Of a stretch of 64,000 nt of DNA, positions 12,515-23,403 are shown one piece after another. Positions within the stretch are counted from its first letter, which is position 1, and each line of letters opens with the position of its first letter. The DNA is from Paguma larvata (Eukaryota; Chordata; Mammalia; Carnivora; Viverridae). The position numbers were made by a program, and so were the translations under genes. Where the stretch lies: the NCBI GenBank assembly GCA_030068075.1, contig CM057829.1, positions 85,303,132 to 85,367,131 on the forward strand. Direction: 5' to 3'. The notes below the pieces were generated by a model. It was given only the letters and a program-made list of their open reading frames with translations. It had not been told where the DNA came from and made no database searches.

Positions 12515-13400
12515 AGTTCTGAAAGTGTCAGTCAGGAACCTCTGGTGTCCCTAAAATCTTTCAGGGGTTACGAGGTCAAACTATTTTCAAAGTGGTATTA
12601 AGTCATTATTTGTTTTTTTCACATTTATTTTTTTCATAAGTCTACAGTGAAGTTTTCCAGAAATTGCATGAGTGTGATATCATAACAAACTGAAAAACTT
12701 TCTATTGATCCTGCTAAAAAGAAACCAAAATGAAGAGCAAAATTTGAGTATGCCCCTGTGACCAAACATTTATAGTCATGTAACTAAAGTTTAAAACTGT
12801 CCTGATTTCTCGAACTCTGACCTTAAATATAACTTACACTTCCTTCAAATAAGCTTGACTTTATGGCTTCCTAGCCAATCAAATAAGCAGATATGCGAAC
12901 AAATCAGCATACAGAGTGCTACTACCATAAAAAGGATGGAAGCTTCTAGTAACAAATCACAACAGAAAACAATGCACTTCCTCATTCACACTTTATAAAC
13001 TGAGGTGTAACTGCTGAAAGTCACACTCCCACCACTTTTAGTTTTGAAGTCTCTGGCCTATGAATAGCTTGTTTCTCATTCAATAAAATATATGAAGTGA
13101 AATTCTATGAAATTTCTTTTGACAAGCCAAATGTCAAAAAGACTTGGAAAAACATAAAACAATGCCACTCCTCTCACTAAATTTTTTGTTCTACAAGATT
13201 AATTTTACAAAAAAATATATTATTTACATTAGTCATTTTACTGTAGTCATTTTCAATAACTATTTTAATTTAGTTCCATTTTAATTTCAACACAATAAAT
13301 ATTGATAGATATAACCCATATATATAGCCCTTTGAGAGATCCCAAAAATGTTTAAGACCACGAAAGTTTCCTGAGACCAAACAGTGAGAACCACTAGGAA
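12515..13400. mobile_element. hAT-like non-autonomous DNA transposon remnant, with a possible LTR inserted
   Basis: The left part has 'GGGGTTACGAGGTCAAACTA' and 'TACAGTGAAGTTTTCCAGAA'. The right part has 'AAACAATGCCACTCCTCTCA', 'GATAGATATAACCC' and finally 'TGAGAACCACTA', all in the order of a known mammalian hAT-type element. Between about 12750 and 13110 lies extra sequence with TATAAA, CAATAAAA and LTR-like composition that may be a solo LTR. Boundaries are approximate. Confidence 0.6.
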
Positions 13401-14580
13401 AAGAATGAACTCCATCTTTTAAGAAGCTCCTTCCTGTATGTTGTGGGAAAACAAAACTAAAAACATATGTATCCCCTTTCACTACCTCCTTGGATCATTA
13501 GCCCCAGGAAACACCTATGATGACACCACAATTAAGCACCATTGGGCAACACAAAAAACTATTCAGTAAAATAAGGGAAATTTGAGTGGTGGCCACACAG
13601 ATAGGCAATTCAAAGATCCATAGATATAGCATCAAAGTATGTTTTCTTTTTTTGTTTCCTGCAACATTTACTCTAAGTCCAAAACAGAATTCTCTTCTCT
13701 CAATTCCTGGCTCCTGTGAAATTAAGATCTATATCTGATTCTCCTGGTACAATTCCCCATTCAGAGAGGTATTGGACATACTTCACCGGTGATCCTTCTA
13801 TTTCTGATGCCACTGCCCAGAGGTCTTTTTTGTATTAGGATATTTCTCAGAAGTACGGCCTTGCTCTGGAATGGGGAATATATTGCATAGCAAGTGCCAA
13901 CTCTAATATATTGTTAGCAGTTGGCTGGAACATTGTTTGAGAAGGATTCTAAGGCATGTCCAGGCTTGCAAGACAAATGCCATAATTGATTAGTGGTCTA
14001 CCCTAGGTACTAAAAGGAAGAGTGTTAGCTTATGTGCTGTGTATTTGTTGACCAAATGAAGTCAGTTGGAATTGTTATGGTCAAAGAGATGTAAGGAAGA
14101 TATTAAGTGTTTAATCCATGTAAAAATTACACAGGGATGTACTTACTATGATGATTAATAATAGGTATCAGCAATAGTATTTCTCTCATAAACACAGTCA
14201 ATCTGCTTAAAATAAGAGCATAGATTTTAAAATTCAAAGAAACAAATCAATTTAAGAGAACACAAGAATTGCCGTAAAGATTTGTAATAACATATATTGT
14301 GCATCTAAATATCCGAAGACATTTTTACCAACTACTCTTGATTGGAACACCTTTCGGAGGTTGGCCAGAGCTTACTTTCAGAAACAATCTCCTCAGAACG
14401 GAATTTAAAAGGGTGAATATTAGGGATGCCAACGGTGGCTCTTAACTTCCAAATGTTATCACTGCTGTTGCTATAAAGTCTTCAGTCTCTTTACAACAAC
14501 ATCTTGTTGGTGTAACTAATAACTTATACATGAAGGAAGAAGAGGAGGAGGAGAAAATTGAGAGAAGAGAAGGGGCAAGA
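13401..14580. other. Intergenic stretch, nothing recognised
   Basis: AT-rich, with no long open frame and no clear repeat. Confidence 0.6.
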
Positions 14581-14780
14581 GATAAGAAAGATACCAGACA
14601 GAGAAAGACAAACCTTATGTGATTTCACATATATGTGGAACCTAAAATAAAATGAACTCATAGATATAGATAATACATTCGTTGGTTGCTAGAGGTGAGA
14701 TGTTATGGTGGGGGGTGGGAGGGAGTAGGTGAAAGTGGTCAAAATGTACCAAGAAGAAGAAAGACACAAATCATTCTTGG
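14580..14780 (+). repeat. Old L1 3'-end fragment, sense
   Basis: 'GACAGAGAAAGACAAACC', 'CATATATGTGGAACCTAAAA', 'TTGGTTGCTAGAGGTGAGAT' and 'GGTCAAAATGTACCAAGAAG' follow the order of an L1 3' end. Confidence 0.75.
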
Positions 14781-17700
14781 AGATTTGAGCCAGTGTGACT
14801 TTTCCTTTTTTGGCAGGAAATACAGATACTATACATTTCTTTAGAATGTGTCTCTATGACTGTTAACTCCACATACCATTCTACATACCAGTACCTTAGC
14901 GGTGATACAAACTGCCAATATATTCCTTTACATCATGTTTTGTTGATGAAATAGAAGAAAGTTTTTGAGAACAACGCCCAAGCACTGACAAGAACACTAA
15001 CTTGTTCCTTTCCAAATTTGCCTTTTTGTCATTTTGCCTGGCAGTTATACTGTGGAGAAGCAACTGATGCCTGGAGCTAATAAGTCTGACTCTAAATACA
15101 GCATTGTGAAGTAACTGGAAGGGAGGGGAGAACAAAACCAGAAGAGACTAATATAGAATTTGTTCCCTTGGAAACAAAAGAATACTTAGTGTTTTGGGGA
15201 ACAAATATATATATATTTGCAGAACAACTTTCACCAAAATGTGGCTCTAAAATGAAATTCTGACAATATAGTCACAACAGTAGCGAGGAGTAAGGGGGGG
15301 ATAAATAGATAAGTAACTTTACGATTTATAAAGTACATGCATTGACTCCATAGGCCAGACTACAAAGGTTATGTACCAATGATAAAGTGATGTGAAGCAG
15401 AAGGGATGCCAGTTATTGCTTTACTGATAAAGATGAAGGGTCACAATGAGCAGAAACTTGTTCCCCCACCCAACAAAAACTACAAATATCAAAAAAGAAT
15501 TTTAAACCTCATTTTGGAAGGAGGAGAAAAAGAAAAATATAGAAAAGCAAAAAAATTAATAAAATAAGTTGTTAAAATAGCTTTGTAGGATTTTGATAAA
15601 GAAAATGGTGATTATTAAGGAACAGCAAGAATTCTTTAAAAGCACAGCTTGAAAATTTTCTTCCGAGACTGATAAATTTGAATTCTAGAATTCCATAAAC
15701 AAGTTGGCATTCCATCATCTTCCCCTTAATAAAATGAGAAATATGGTATTTAAGATCATCATATTAAAAGGTACGTGTTAACTCTATTTTATAAAACTAA
15801 TAAATCAGACTCTCGGATGTCCCTAAAGTCCCCTCTGGCTCTAAAATTTTTTGAATATAGAATCCTAACATACCAGTGTCACCAACTTATCACAGACTAT
15901 ATCTCTATTTCCCTTTTAATCAATTTTGCTATTAACTACAATAAAAAACTAAGTATATTTTAAAAATGTATAAATGGCAGGTGATGGCAGAAATAACAAT
16001 GTCGAAGGACATTTAATTTAGAAAATAATTTCAACTGGTTGGTACAGTTTGCTCTTCTTGGTATTCCCACGGTCTACCACAAAGACTGGCATATAGTAGA
16101 TCTCAAATCCTATTTGTTGAAATAATAAATGAATGAATGGGTCAAAGCTAACAAGGTGAAATTTATCAAATAAAATTTAATCTTTTCAGATACGGAGTTG
16201 ACTAAACCTAGTTTGATAGTAATTTAGATACAGTTCATTACTAGCTCAATTTAAGCCAAGAGTCCAATTAACAGAAGTATAATATCTAGGGAAATGAATC
16301 TGTCATCTGCTCTAATCAGACTACGTGTAAAATACTAAATTCCTCTGGGCATCACTTTTGAAAGCTAATACTGGCAAACTAGAGTTCAATATGAGAAGGT
16401 GGCCAGGATATCTAGAGGTCTGGAAATTCTTTCGGGAGATCTAACTGAAGGATCTGAGGTGCTAAACTTGGAGAAAGAAAACAGAAGGGACATATTGAAT
16501 ATTTGGAGAGTGGTCATGAGAAAGATATATTAGACTCATTCTGTTGACCCAAGGAAAGAATCTGGAAGTTACAAAGAAACCGATTTTGCTTTAGTATAAG
16601 GAAGGAAATTCTATTAGATCTGTCCCAAAATGAATTAACCTACTTTGCAAAGAAGGGAATACTTCATCACTTTAAGTGGTCACACAAAAGTACAGAATCT
16701 GCCAGGCCTTGCAGAGAAATTATTACTGTGGGGATATTAACATGAATGATCTAAAGAGCATTTCCTGCCCTAATACGCTGTGATTCTATGGTCCCTGCAT
16801 GATTGCTACCTACCTCTTGAACATTATTGTAATCTCTCTTTTCACTGACTTATCTTCTATTCATTTAATACTTGATCAGTTCTTTATTCTTGCTCCAAAT
16901 ATTCACATTTGCTCATGAGGTATCCTACAATCTGACTTCCATTGCCATCAGAGCAGGAAAAAAAAATCCCCTCTTAAAAGCCATAACCTCTTTGCTCTAA
17001 CAGTCAATGAGTTTGCATTTATTTTCATTCTCTTTGACACTGTAGAGGTACTGTTAACTAGCCTATCCTCTATAACTTGCTTCCATTATTTCTAGTTCTT
17101 CAATTTCATCTTCTTTTTTCTAACCTTTTTGCTTTTCTTCCACCCATAAATCATAGTAGCTTCCTAAGGTATTGATGCTTTTTATGTATAAGATTGAACT
17201 GCCATTTTTGATGGTGGTATTAAGATACTTGTTAAATCCCTAACTCTAAGATAATATCAGGGACAAAATTAATACAATGTCCTTGTAATTTCTCTGCAAT
17301 GGCTTGGTTGACAATACACATTTTGCAGATGCTTGGGTTTATTTTCCTAGTAGAATTGGAAAAAATACTTCACATTTTATTGTTTTATTTTCTAGTAAAC
17401 AAAGAAAAAGCCTTCAAATTTTATTAAAGTAAAGTTTACCTTGGAGGAACTTTACAGGATCACATCATATCATCAAAGAAAACATCAATCCACATTACAA
17501 ATGTTAGAATATTTTATTAGCCTTTGAATTTAAAATGAATCTGAGGATGGTGTCACAATCATGTACCTAGTGTAGCTGAACAAACCATGAGTCCTTCTCA
17601 CATAATATACATGTCAACATTTGACTTAAGTTTGTAGACAAAAGCTGTTAGAAAGTTTATTTAGATAATTGAAGCTCTATTTTCCAAGTCTACATAGTTT

Positions 17701-17940
17701 GTTCTTAAAAGGAATCTTTCATCTCTTATTACCATTATCCTATTCATAAATTAGATTACTTAAAGCTCCTCTACTCTTTATCATGATGTTAGCCAACATT
17801 GAAATAGTCCTCATTCATTTTTATTCTCCATTCAAAATAACTGACACTGAAGGTATAGTTTTAGTTGCAGATAGTTGTTTTGAGTTTTATGATTTCAGAG
17901 TGAACAAATGTGTGCCTTTATAAAAGATCGAAACCAGGAC
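14781..17940. other. Intergenic stretch with minor L2-like pieces
   Basis: An L2 3' end is likely at about 16045-16140 ('CAAAGACTGGCATATAGTAG' and 'AATAAATGAATGAATGG'), and a possible sense L2 piece at 16830-17110. I see no gene. Confidence 0.5.
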
Positions 17941-17951
17941 TGTCCAATCAA

Positions 17952-18326
17952 ACTTTCGGTGAAGGTGAAAATGGTTTTCTTTCTTTTATATATATATTTT
18001 TTTTAACGTTTATTTATTTATTTTTTTTTGAGAGACAGAGAGACAGAGTGTGAGCAGGGGAAGGGCAGAGAGAGAGGCAGACACAGAATCTGAAGGCTCC
18101 AGGCTCTGAGCCATCAGCACAGAGCCCGATGCGGGGCTCGAACTCACGGACTGTGAGATCATGACCTGAGCTGAAGTCGGCCGCTTAACCACCTGAGCCA
18201 CCCAGGCGCCCCTGAAAATGGTTTTCTATACTGTTTCATACGATAGCCATGAGGTACATATGGCTATTGCATATTTGAAAGGTGGCTATTGTGAATGAAG
18301 AAGTAACTTTTAAATTTTATTTAAAG
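17952..18326. repeat. Old interspersed element (left part) holding arm A of an inverted repeat
   Basis: The sequence 'GATAGCCATGAGGTACATAT' and 'GGCTATTGCATATTTGAAAG' belongs to an old interspersed family with inverted ends ('AGCCACATGTGGCTATT'-like). Its right part appears at about 20631-20690 ('TAGCTTCATCTTGCCAGTGG'), so the antisense L1 inserted into it. Bases 17952-17980 plus 18228-18285 form the 87-bp arm A. Confidence 0.6.
17981..18212 (-). mobile_element. CAN-SINE (cat type), antisense
   Basis: Tail side on the left, reverse-complement head on the right (CACCCAGGCGCCCC). The perfect 15-bp TSD TGAAAATGGTTTTCT is at 17966-17980 and 18213-18227. It splits inverted-repeat arm A. Confidence 0.97.
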
Positions 18327-19293
18327 TTTTAAACTACTTTTAAGGGCAGTTTTAGGTTCATAAAAAAATTGAAGGGAAGGTATAAAGATTCCCCCTAGAT
18401 TCCCTGTACCCACACATGTGTAGTCTCTTCATTATCAAAATTCCCCACCAAAGTGGAACCTTTGTTATAGATGATGAACTTACATTAATACATCATAATC
18501 ACTCAAAGTTCATTGTTTACATTAGGGCCCACTTTTGGAGGCCCTACATCCTACTAGTATGGACAAATGTATAATAACACATGTCCATCATTATAATATC
18601 ATAGTGTTTTCCCTGCCCTAAAAATCCTCCATGCTCCGTCTATTCATCCCTCAACCTTCCCCAACCCCTGGCAACCAATGGTCTCTTTACTACCTCTATA
18701 GCCTTGCCTTTTGCATAATGTCATAGGGTTGAAATCACACAGTAAGTAGTCTTTTTAGATTGGCTTCTCTTACTTTGCAGTATGAATCTAAGGTTCCTCC
18801 ATGTCTTTTCAGGACTTGATAGCTCATTTCATTTTAGTGCTGAATAATCTTGCATTGCCTGGATGTATCATAGTTCATTTATCCATTCACCCATTATTCC
18901 AGCAACATTCACCCTACTGAAGGAATTCTTAGCTGCTTCCAAGTTTTGGGAATTATGAATAAAGATGCCTTAAATATCCGTGTGTAGATTTTTATGTGGA
19001 CACACGTTTTCAACTCCTTTGAGCAAATACTAAGGAGTGCAATTGTTAGATTGTACAGTAAGAGTATTTTTAGTTTTGTAAGAAAGCACCAAACTGTCTT
19101 TCAAAGTGGTTGTACCTTTTTTGCATTCCCACTAGCAACAAATAAGAGTTCCTATTGCTTCACATACTCATCAGCATTTGGTATCGTCAACATTCCAGAT
19201 TTTGGTCATTCTGATAGTTGCGTAGTGATATCTTATTTCAATTTGTGTTTCTTTGATGACGTGATACAGAGCATGTTTTTATATGTGGCTCTG

Positions 19294-19380
19294 CCACCTT
19301 TCAAATATGTAATAGCCATATGTATCTCATGGCTATCTTATAGAACAGTATAGAAAATCATTTCCATCTTCACCAAAAGT
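19294..19380 (-). repeat. Inverted-repeat arm B (87 bp) inside the L1
   Basis: The reverse complement of these 87 bases matches 17952-17980 joined to 18228-18285 without gaps, 78 of 87 identical by my count. The L1 sequence on either side continues normally around it, so the block replaces or was inserted into the L1. Confidence 0.85.
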
Positions 19381-19752
19381 CTGTACATCTTCTTTGGTGA
19401 GGTGCCTGTTAAAGACTTTGGCCCATTTTTAGTTAAGTTCCTTGTTTTCTTACTGTTGAGTTTTAAGACTTCTTCATATATTTTGTTAACAGTCCTTTGT
19501 CAGAAATGTCTTTTGCAAGATTTTCTCCCAGTTTGTATCTTGTCTTCTGTTCTCTTGACTTTGACTTTAGCAGAGCAGTTTTTAATTTTAATCAAGTCCA
19601 GCTTATCCATTCTTGCTTTCATGTTTTCGTGCCTTTGGTATTGTATCTAAAAAGTCACTGATATATTCAAAGTCATATAAATTTTCTCCTGTTATCTTTA
19701 GAGGCTTTATAGTAGCATTTTACTTTTAGATCTATGATCCAAATGTGATTTT

Positions 19753-19947
19753 CTTTTTGATAGAGAGAGAGAGAGAGTGCAAGCGCAAGCAGGGGAGAGG
19801 AGCAGAGGGAGAGAGACAGAATCTCAAGCAGGCTCTGTGCTCAGTGTGGAGACTGATGTGGGGCTCAATCCCATGACCCTCGGATCACGACCTGAACTGA
19901 AATCACAAGTTGGACACTCGATCCACTGAACCACCCAGGCACCCCAC
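19753..19947 (-). mobile_element. CAN-SINE (cat type), antisense, nested in L1
   Basis: GA-rich block, then the head reverse-complement ACCACCCAGGCACCCC. The TSD TCCAAATGTGATTTT (19738-19752) recurs as TCCAAATGCAATTTT (from 19948), two mismatches. Confidence 0.93.
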
Positions 19948-20699
19948 TCCAAATGCAATTTTTATGAAGGCTTTAAGCTATGTGTCTAGAGTCATTTTTG
20001 TATGTGTGAATGTCCCATTATTCCAGCAACATTTGTCAAAAAGATTATATTTTCTCCATTGAATTTCTTTTGTTCCTTTGTCAAAGATTAATTGACTATA
20101 TTTATATGGATCTATTTCTGGGCTCTCTATTCTGTTCCATTGATGTATTTGTCTATTCTTTGATGAATATCACATTATCTTGATTAGCGTAGTTTCATAG
20201 TAAGTCCTAAAGTCCAGTAGTGTCAGTGCTCCAACTTTGTTCTTCAATATTGTATTGGCTACTCTGGCTATTTTGCTTCTTTATATAAACTTTACAATAA
20301 GATTATTGATATCTACCAAGTAACTTGTTGGGAAATTTATTGGGATTGTATTGAAGTATAGATCAAATTAAAGAGAACTGACATCTTGAAAATATAAGAT
20401 TTCCTGGAGTTTTCCTATCCATGAACATGGAATACCTTTCCATTTATTTAGTTCTTCTTTGATTTCGTTCATCAAAGTTTGTAGTTTTCCTCATATAGAT
20501 CTTATACATAATTTGCTAAATTAATGCCTAAGTATTTCATTTTTGGGGGTGCTAATGTAATTTGGGGTATGCTAATTGTATTGTTTTCAATTTCAAAGTC
20601 CACTTGTTCATTGTTGGTATAATTTTATTTAATTTTAATTAATTTTAACTTAAATAGCTTCATCTTGCCAGTGGCTACCATTTTAGTCTAGGATCTAGA

Positions 20700-22019
20700 A
20701 AATACAATCAATAATTATTCCTTTTTTAGGAATTATTGCCTTTTAGGAATAAATATAAATGTTATTACTATACCAAAGTAAAATGCTACACAAAACATTT
20801 ACACTGACTTATTCATTTAACATACATGGAGCATACCAGGCACTATGTACCCAATGTCATACTAATGCTAAGGAGCACTGAGGAGCTCAGGCTACTTAAA
20901 GATGTAGTAAGTAAAAATTGCAGTATAGTTTTGCTTGCTATTAGAAATACCTGAATAAAGAATCGTGGGGACACAGTATATATAATTCCCACAACAACTG
21001 TAGAAATTAGAAAAAGATTCCATTGAAGAGTTTTATTTAATCTGGGACATCATGGAAAAATACGTTACGAAATAAAAGGACGGCATGGTGCAGTGAGGAA
21101 TAGGACAGGCATTCCAGAAAAGATACTGAATCCTAAAAGGGTTTGGTGTGTTTAGGCCACTATCCACATGTGGTGTGCAGCAGCGCATGCTGCCAAAAAG
21201 TAGACTCCAAGCTGACAGAGTCTTATATAGTTAAGTAGGAAGTTTGGATGCCAAGTGGTCACATGGCATGCTATATTTTCCCTATTGTTATACTTTTTAT
21301 AGTTACATCAAGTACTAAAAAAATCTGCTTCATTAGATTTATACATTGTTTATGGCAAGATCATGTCTGCCTTACCAACCAACGTAATCCATGGTTTCTG
21401 ATAGAGAATGAGTACTTCAGAGTAAATTATTTCAGAGTAAATACTTACTTTTACTGATTTCAATGCTGACCAAAGCAAAATAAAGGCGCCCTTTGCTTCC
21501 TCCACTTCATCGGTAGCTATATATGCATATTGTCATATGTTTCTACTTCATACTTGATAGAGCTAATCTTCCCTATAGGAGAAATAGGAAAGAATGACAT
21601 TCTAAATCTAGAATTACAGGAAAGCAATTCCCAACCTTTACGGTACCCAAATTAGTCATCTTTGTGCAAAAAAAAAAAAAAAAAATATCTACCTTCAGTA
21701 CTGTCTCTCATTTGTCACCCAAAAGGTACAATTGTTCTGTGTCCATGTAAAAATTAAAATGATTCCCTAAGGACTACTCCTTATAAACCAACGAAGAAGA
21801 GATACTAATCGCAGGCACAGGCACATCTCCTCCCTCTTTCCTCCCCAAAATACAAATGAAGGGCAGAAGAAAAAGAAAAGTGGTTAATTTGATCATCACT
21901 GCTGTGAAACATTGGTGACAATACAAAGACCTAAAGTAGCACTTTACTAACTTGACTTTTTTACTAATTTGACCCCGCTTCCAATATTGCAGGAACCTCA
22001 CCACCTGGCTCCCAAACAA
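20700..22019. other. Region upstream of UFL1, nothing recognised
   Basis: Unique AT-rich sequence with a run of 19 A at 21667-21685. No gene or clear repeat is seen before the CpG island. Confidence 0.6.
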
Positions 22020-22570
22020 GACTCTGCCGCCTCACGTCACGGAGGACGCCCCTGGCCACGTGGGGTGGGCGGGGCTGAGGCTCTTCCGGCCCGCCCCCGC
22101 CAGCGCGTTCGGTATCTGCGTCGGGGGAGGAGTCTCTTGTCCCTCCGCGCGGCCCGTTCCGCCTCGGCTCTCGCTTCCTTTAGGCTGACGTGTCGGCAGT
22201 TCTTCGGCGGCTCGGCGAGTAGGGCCGTGATGGCGGACGCCTGGGAGGAGATCAGGCGGTTGGCGGCTGACTTCCAGAGGGCGCAGTTCGCCGAGGCCAC
22301 ACAGAGGTGCCTGACCCTTCCTCTCCGTTGCGGAATCCAAAATAGCCCATGGGTGGTCACGCCGAGATCTGAGGCCGCGGATCCTTGGCTCTGGACCCCG
22401 CACCTTCCCAGCCTGTGTCACCGTTTTCGCCTTCTCCTTCCTCCCCGAGCCTGGATTGCGGTTCCAAGTATAGTTTTCGGCGTTGAAACCCGAAAGCTAC
22501 TACGCCGCGGAACCCCCCGCCATGCGACAGCCAAGTGCTGCCGCGCCCCGCCCTCTTGTTGGCCGAAGCT
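22020..22570 (+). promoter_or_regulatory. UFL1: CpG-island promoter of UFL1
   Basis: This GC-rich, CpG-dense block stands out sharply from the AT-rich surroundings and covers the 5' UTR, exon 1 and the start of intron 1. No TATA box is evident. Visible motifs are TCACGTCA (22032-22039, whose reverse complement TGACGTGA is CRE/UPRE-like), an E-box CACGTG inside GGCCACGTGG (22057-22062 core), a GC box GGGCGGGGC (22067-22075) and an ETS-type CTTCCGG (22083-22089). The transcription start cannot be fixed from sequence; it is probably within the 150 bases before the ATG. CpG-island promoters are often bidirectional, so a divergent transcript is possible. Confidence 0.85.
22230..22306 (+). CDS. UFL1: UFL1 coding exon 1
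   Basis: It encodes residues 1-25 plus two bases of the Arg-26 codon, the N-terminal helix that in the family packs against DDRGK1. The donor is AG|GTGCCT. The ATG at 22230 is preceded by GCCGTG and followed by G, a favourable initiation context. There is no upstream in-frame ATG in the island, although the frame stays open for about 87 codons upstream. Confidence 0.95.
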
Positions 22571-23359
22571 GGTGACTTCTCGCTGTCTTAAGAGTGCCCC
22601 TCAGATCTTTATTTACCCGTCAAGTCCCTAGCGTCATTGATTATTATACACTTCCTGACCTACAATGAGCCGGAAGGGAGAGGCAACAACAAAATACAGT
22701 ACTTTGCAAATGCCGTGTTGATTCTTTAAACATTTCGCCTTTTTGTTCACCAGGAGAGTTGTGCCAGGCCAGACCCATGGTCCCATCTGTCATTTTTAAG
22801 AACTCCCGGACACTGACATTTCTTGCAAACCCACCAACCTTGGCGGGCTTGTGTCCTGGGCACCCTAACTCTGCTTTTTAATATTACAGAACACAAATAG
22901 AGTGTTAATAGAATTCTTTTTTATCCATTGACTATCTCTTACTTCGATGTTTTTGTTCCCAGTGGGGCTTGAAGACCTTAATCCCTTAATACTGTATTTT
23001 GTAGTACCGAGAGCAAACTAGGGCACATACTTAAGAGCTGGGATAACGGTGGCAGTCATGGTTTTCCTGGGCCCTATCCCCTGCCTACAGACCAGTAGTA
23101 GAAGTGAGGCAGTTATACACTTACGAGAAAATTCTGGTTTGTTTGGTTTTGGTTTGGGGTTTTTTTACTACTTAAACTGGGAATTGAAATAAAAGTAGGG
23201 CAGGGTTTTTTCCTACCTAAATTATATGTGCTACCTTTTCAGATTTGAAGAGTAGAAGCAGGCCTGGAGGAGAGAGCAGACTTGAAATTCTATAATAGAA
23301 TGGTTTGTACCAATTAGGTACACGATTTGAGTTTATGTAAACCTGCTTACTCCCAAGAG

Positions 23360-23403
<44 letters not shown>

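Larger units (their letters stand above)
18327..20630 (-). mobile_element. Older L1, antisense, about 2.3 kb
   Basis: Reverse-strand L1 ORF2 and 3' end run throughout ('TTTATCCATTCACCCATT', 'CAACTCCTTTGAGCAAATA', 'TCTATTTCTGGGCTCTCTAT', 'CTTTGTTCTTCAATATTGTA'). Stops and frameshifts are everywhere. It is interrupted by an antisense SINE (19753) and by an 87-bp foreign block (19294-19380). Confidence 0.85.

Noticed and set aside
18994..19353. A 119-codon frame
   Set aside because: It is the wrong-strand reading of an antisense L1 and includes the inverted block; no protein is implied.
22032..22421. Antisense frames of 107 and 129 codons in the CpG island
   Set aside because: They are Arg/Pro-rich, low-complexity translations of GC-rich DNA opposite exon 1, with no recognisable domain.
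21969..22631. A 220-codon frame that runs through exon 1 and the CpG island
   Set aside because: It opens with TTG, has no ATG before 22230, and continues past the exon 1 splice donor into intron 1. The openness reflects GC-rich composition. The true protein uses the ATG at 22230 and is spliced.
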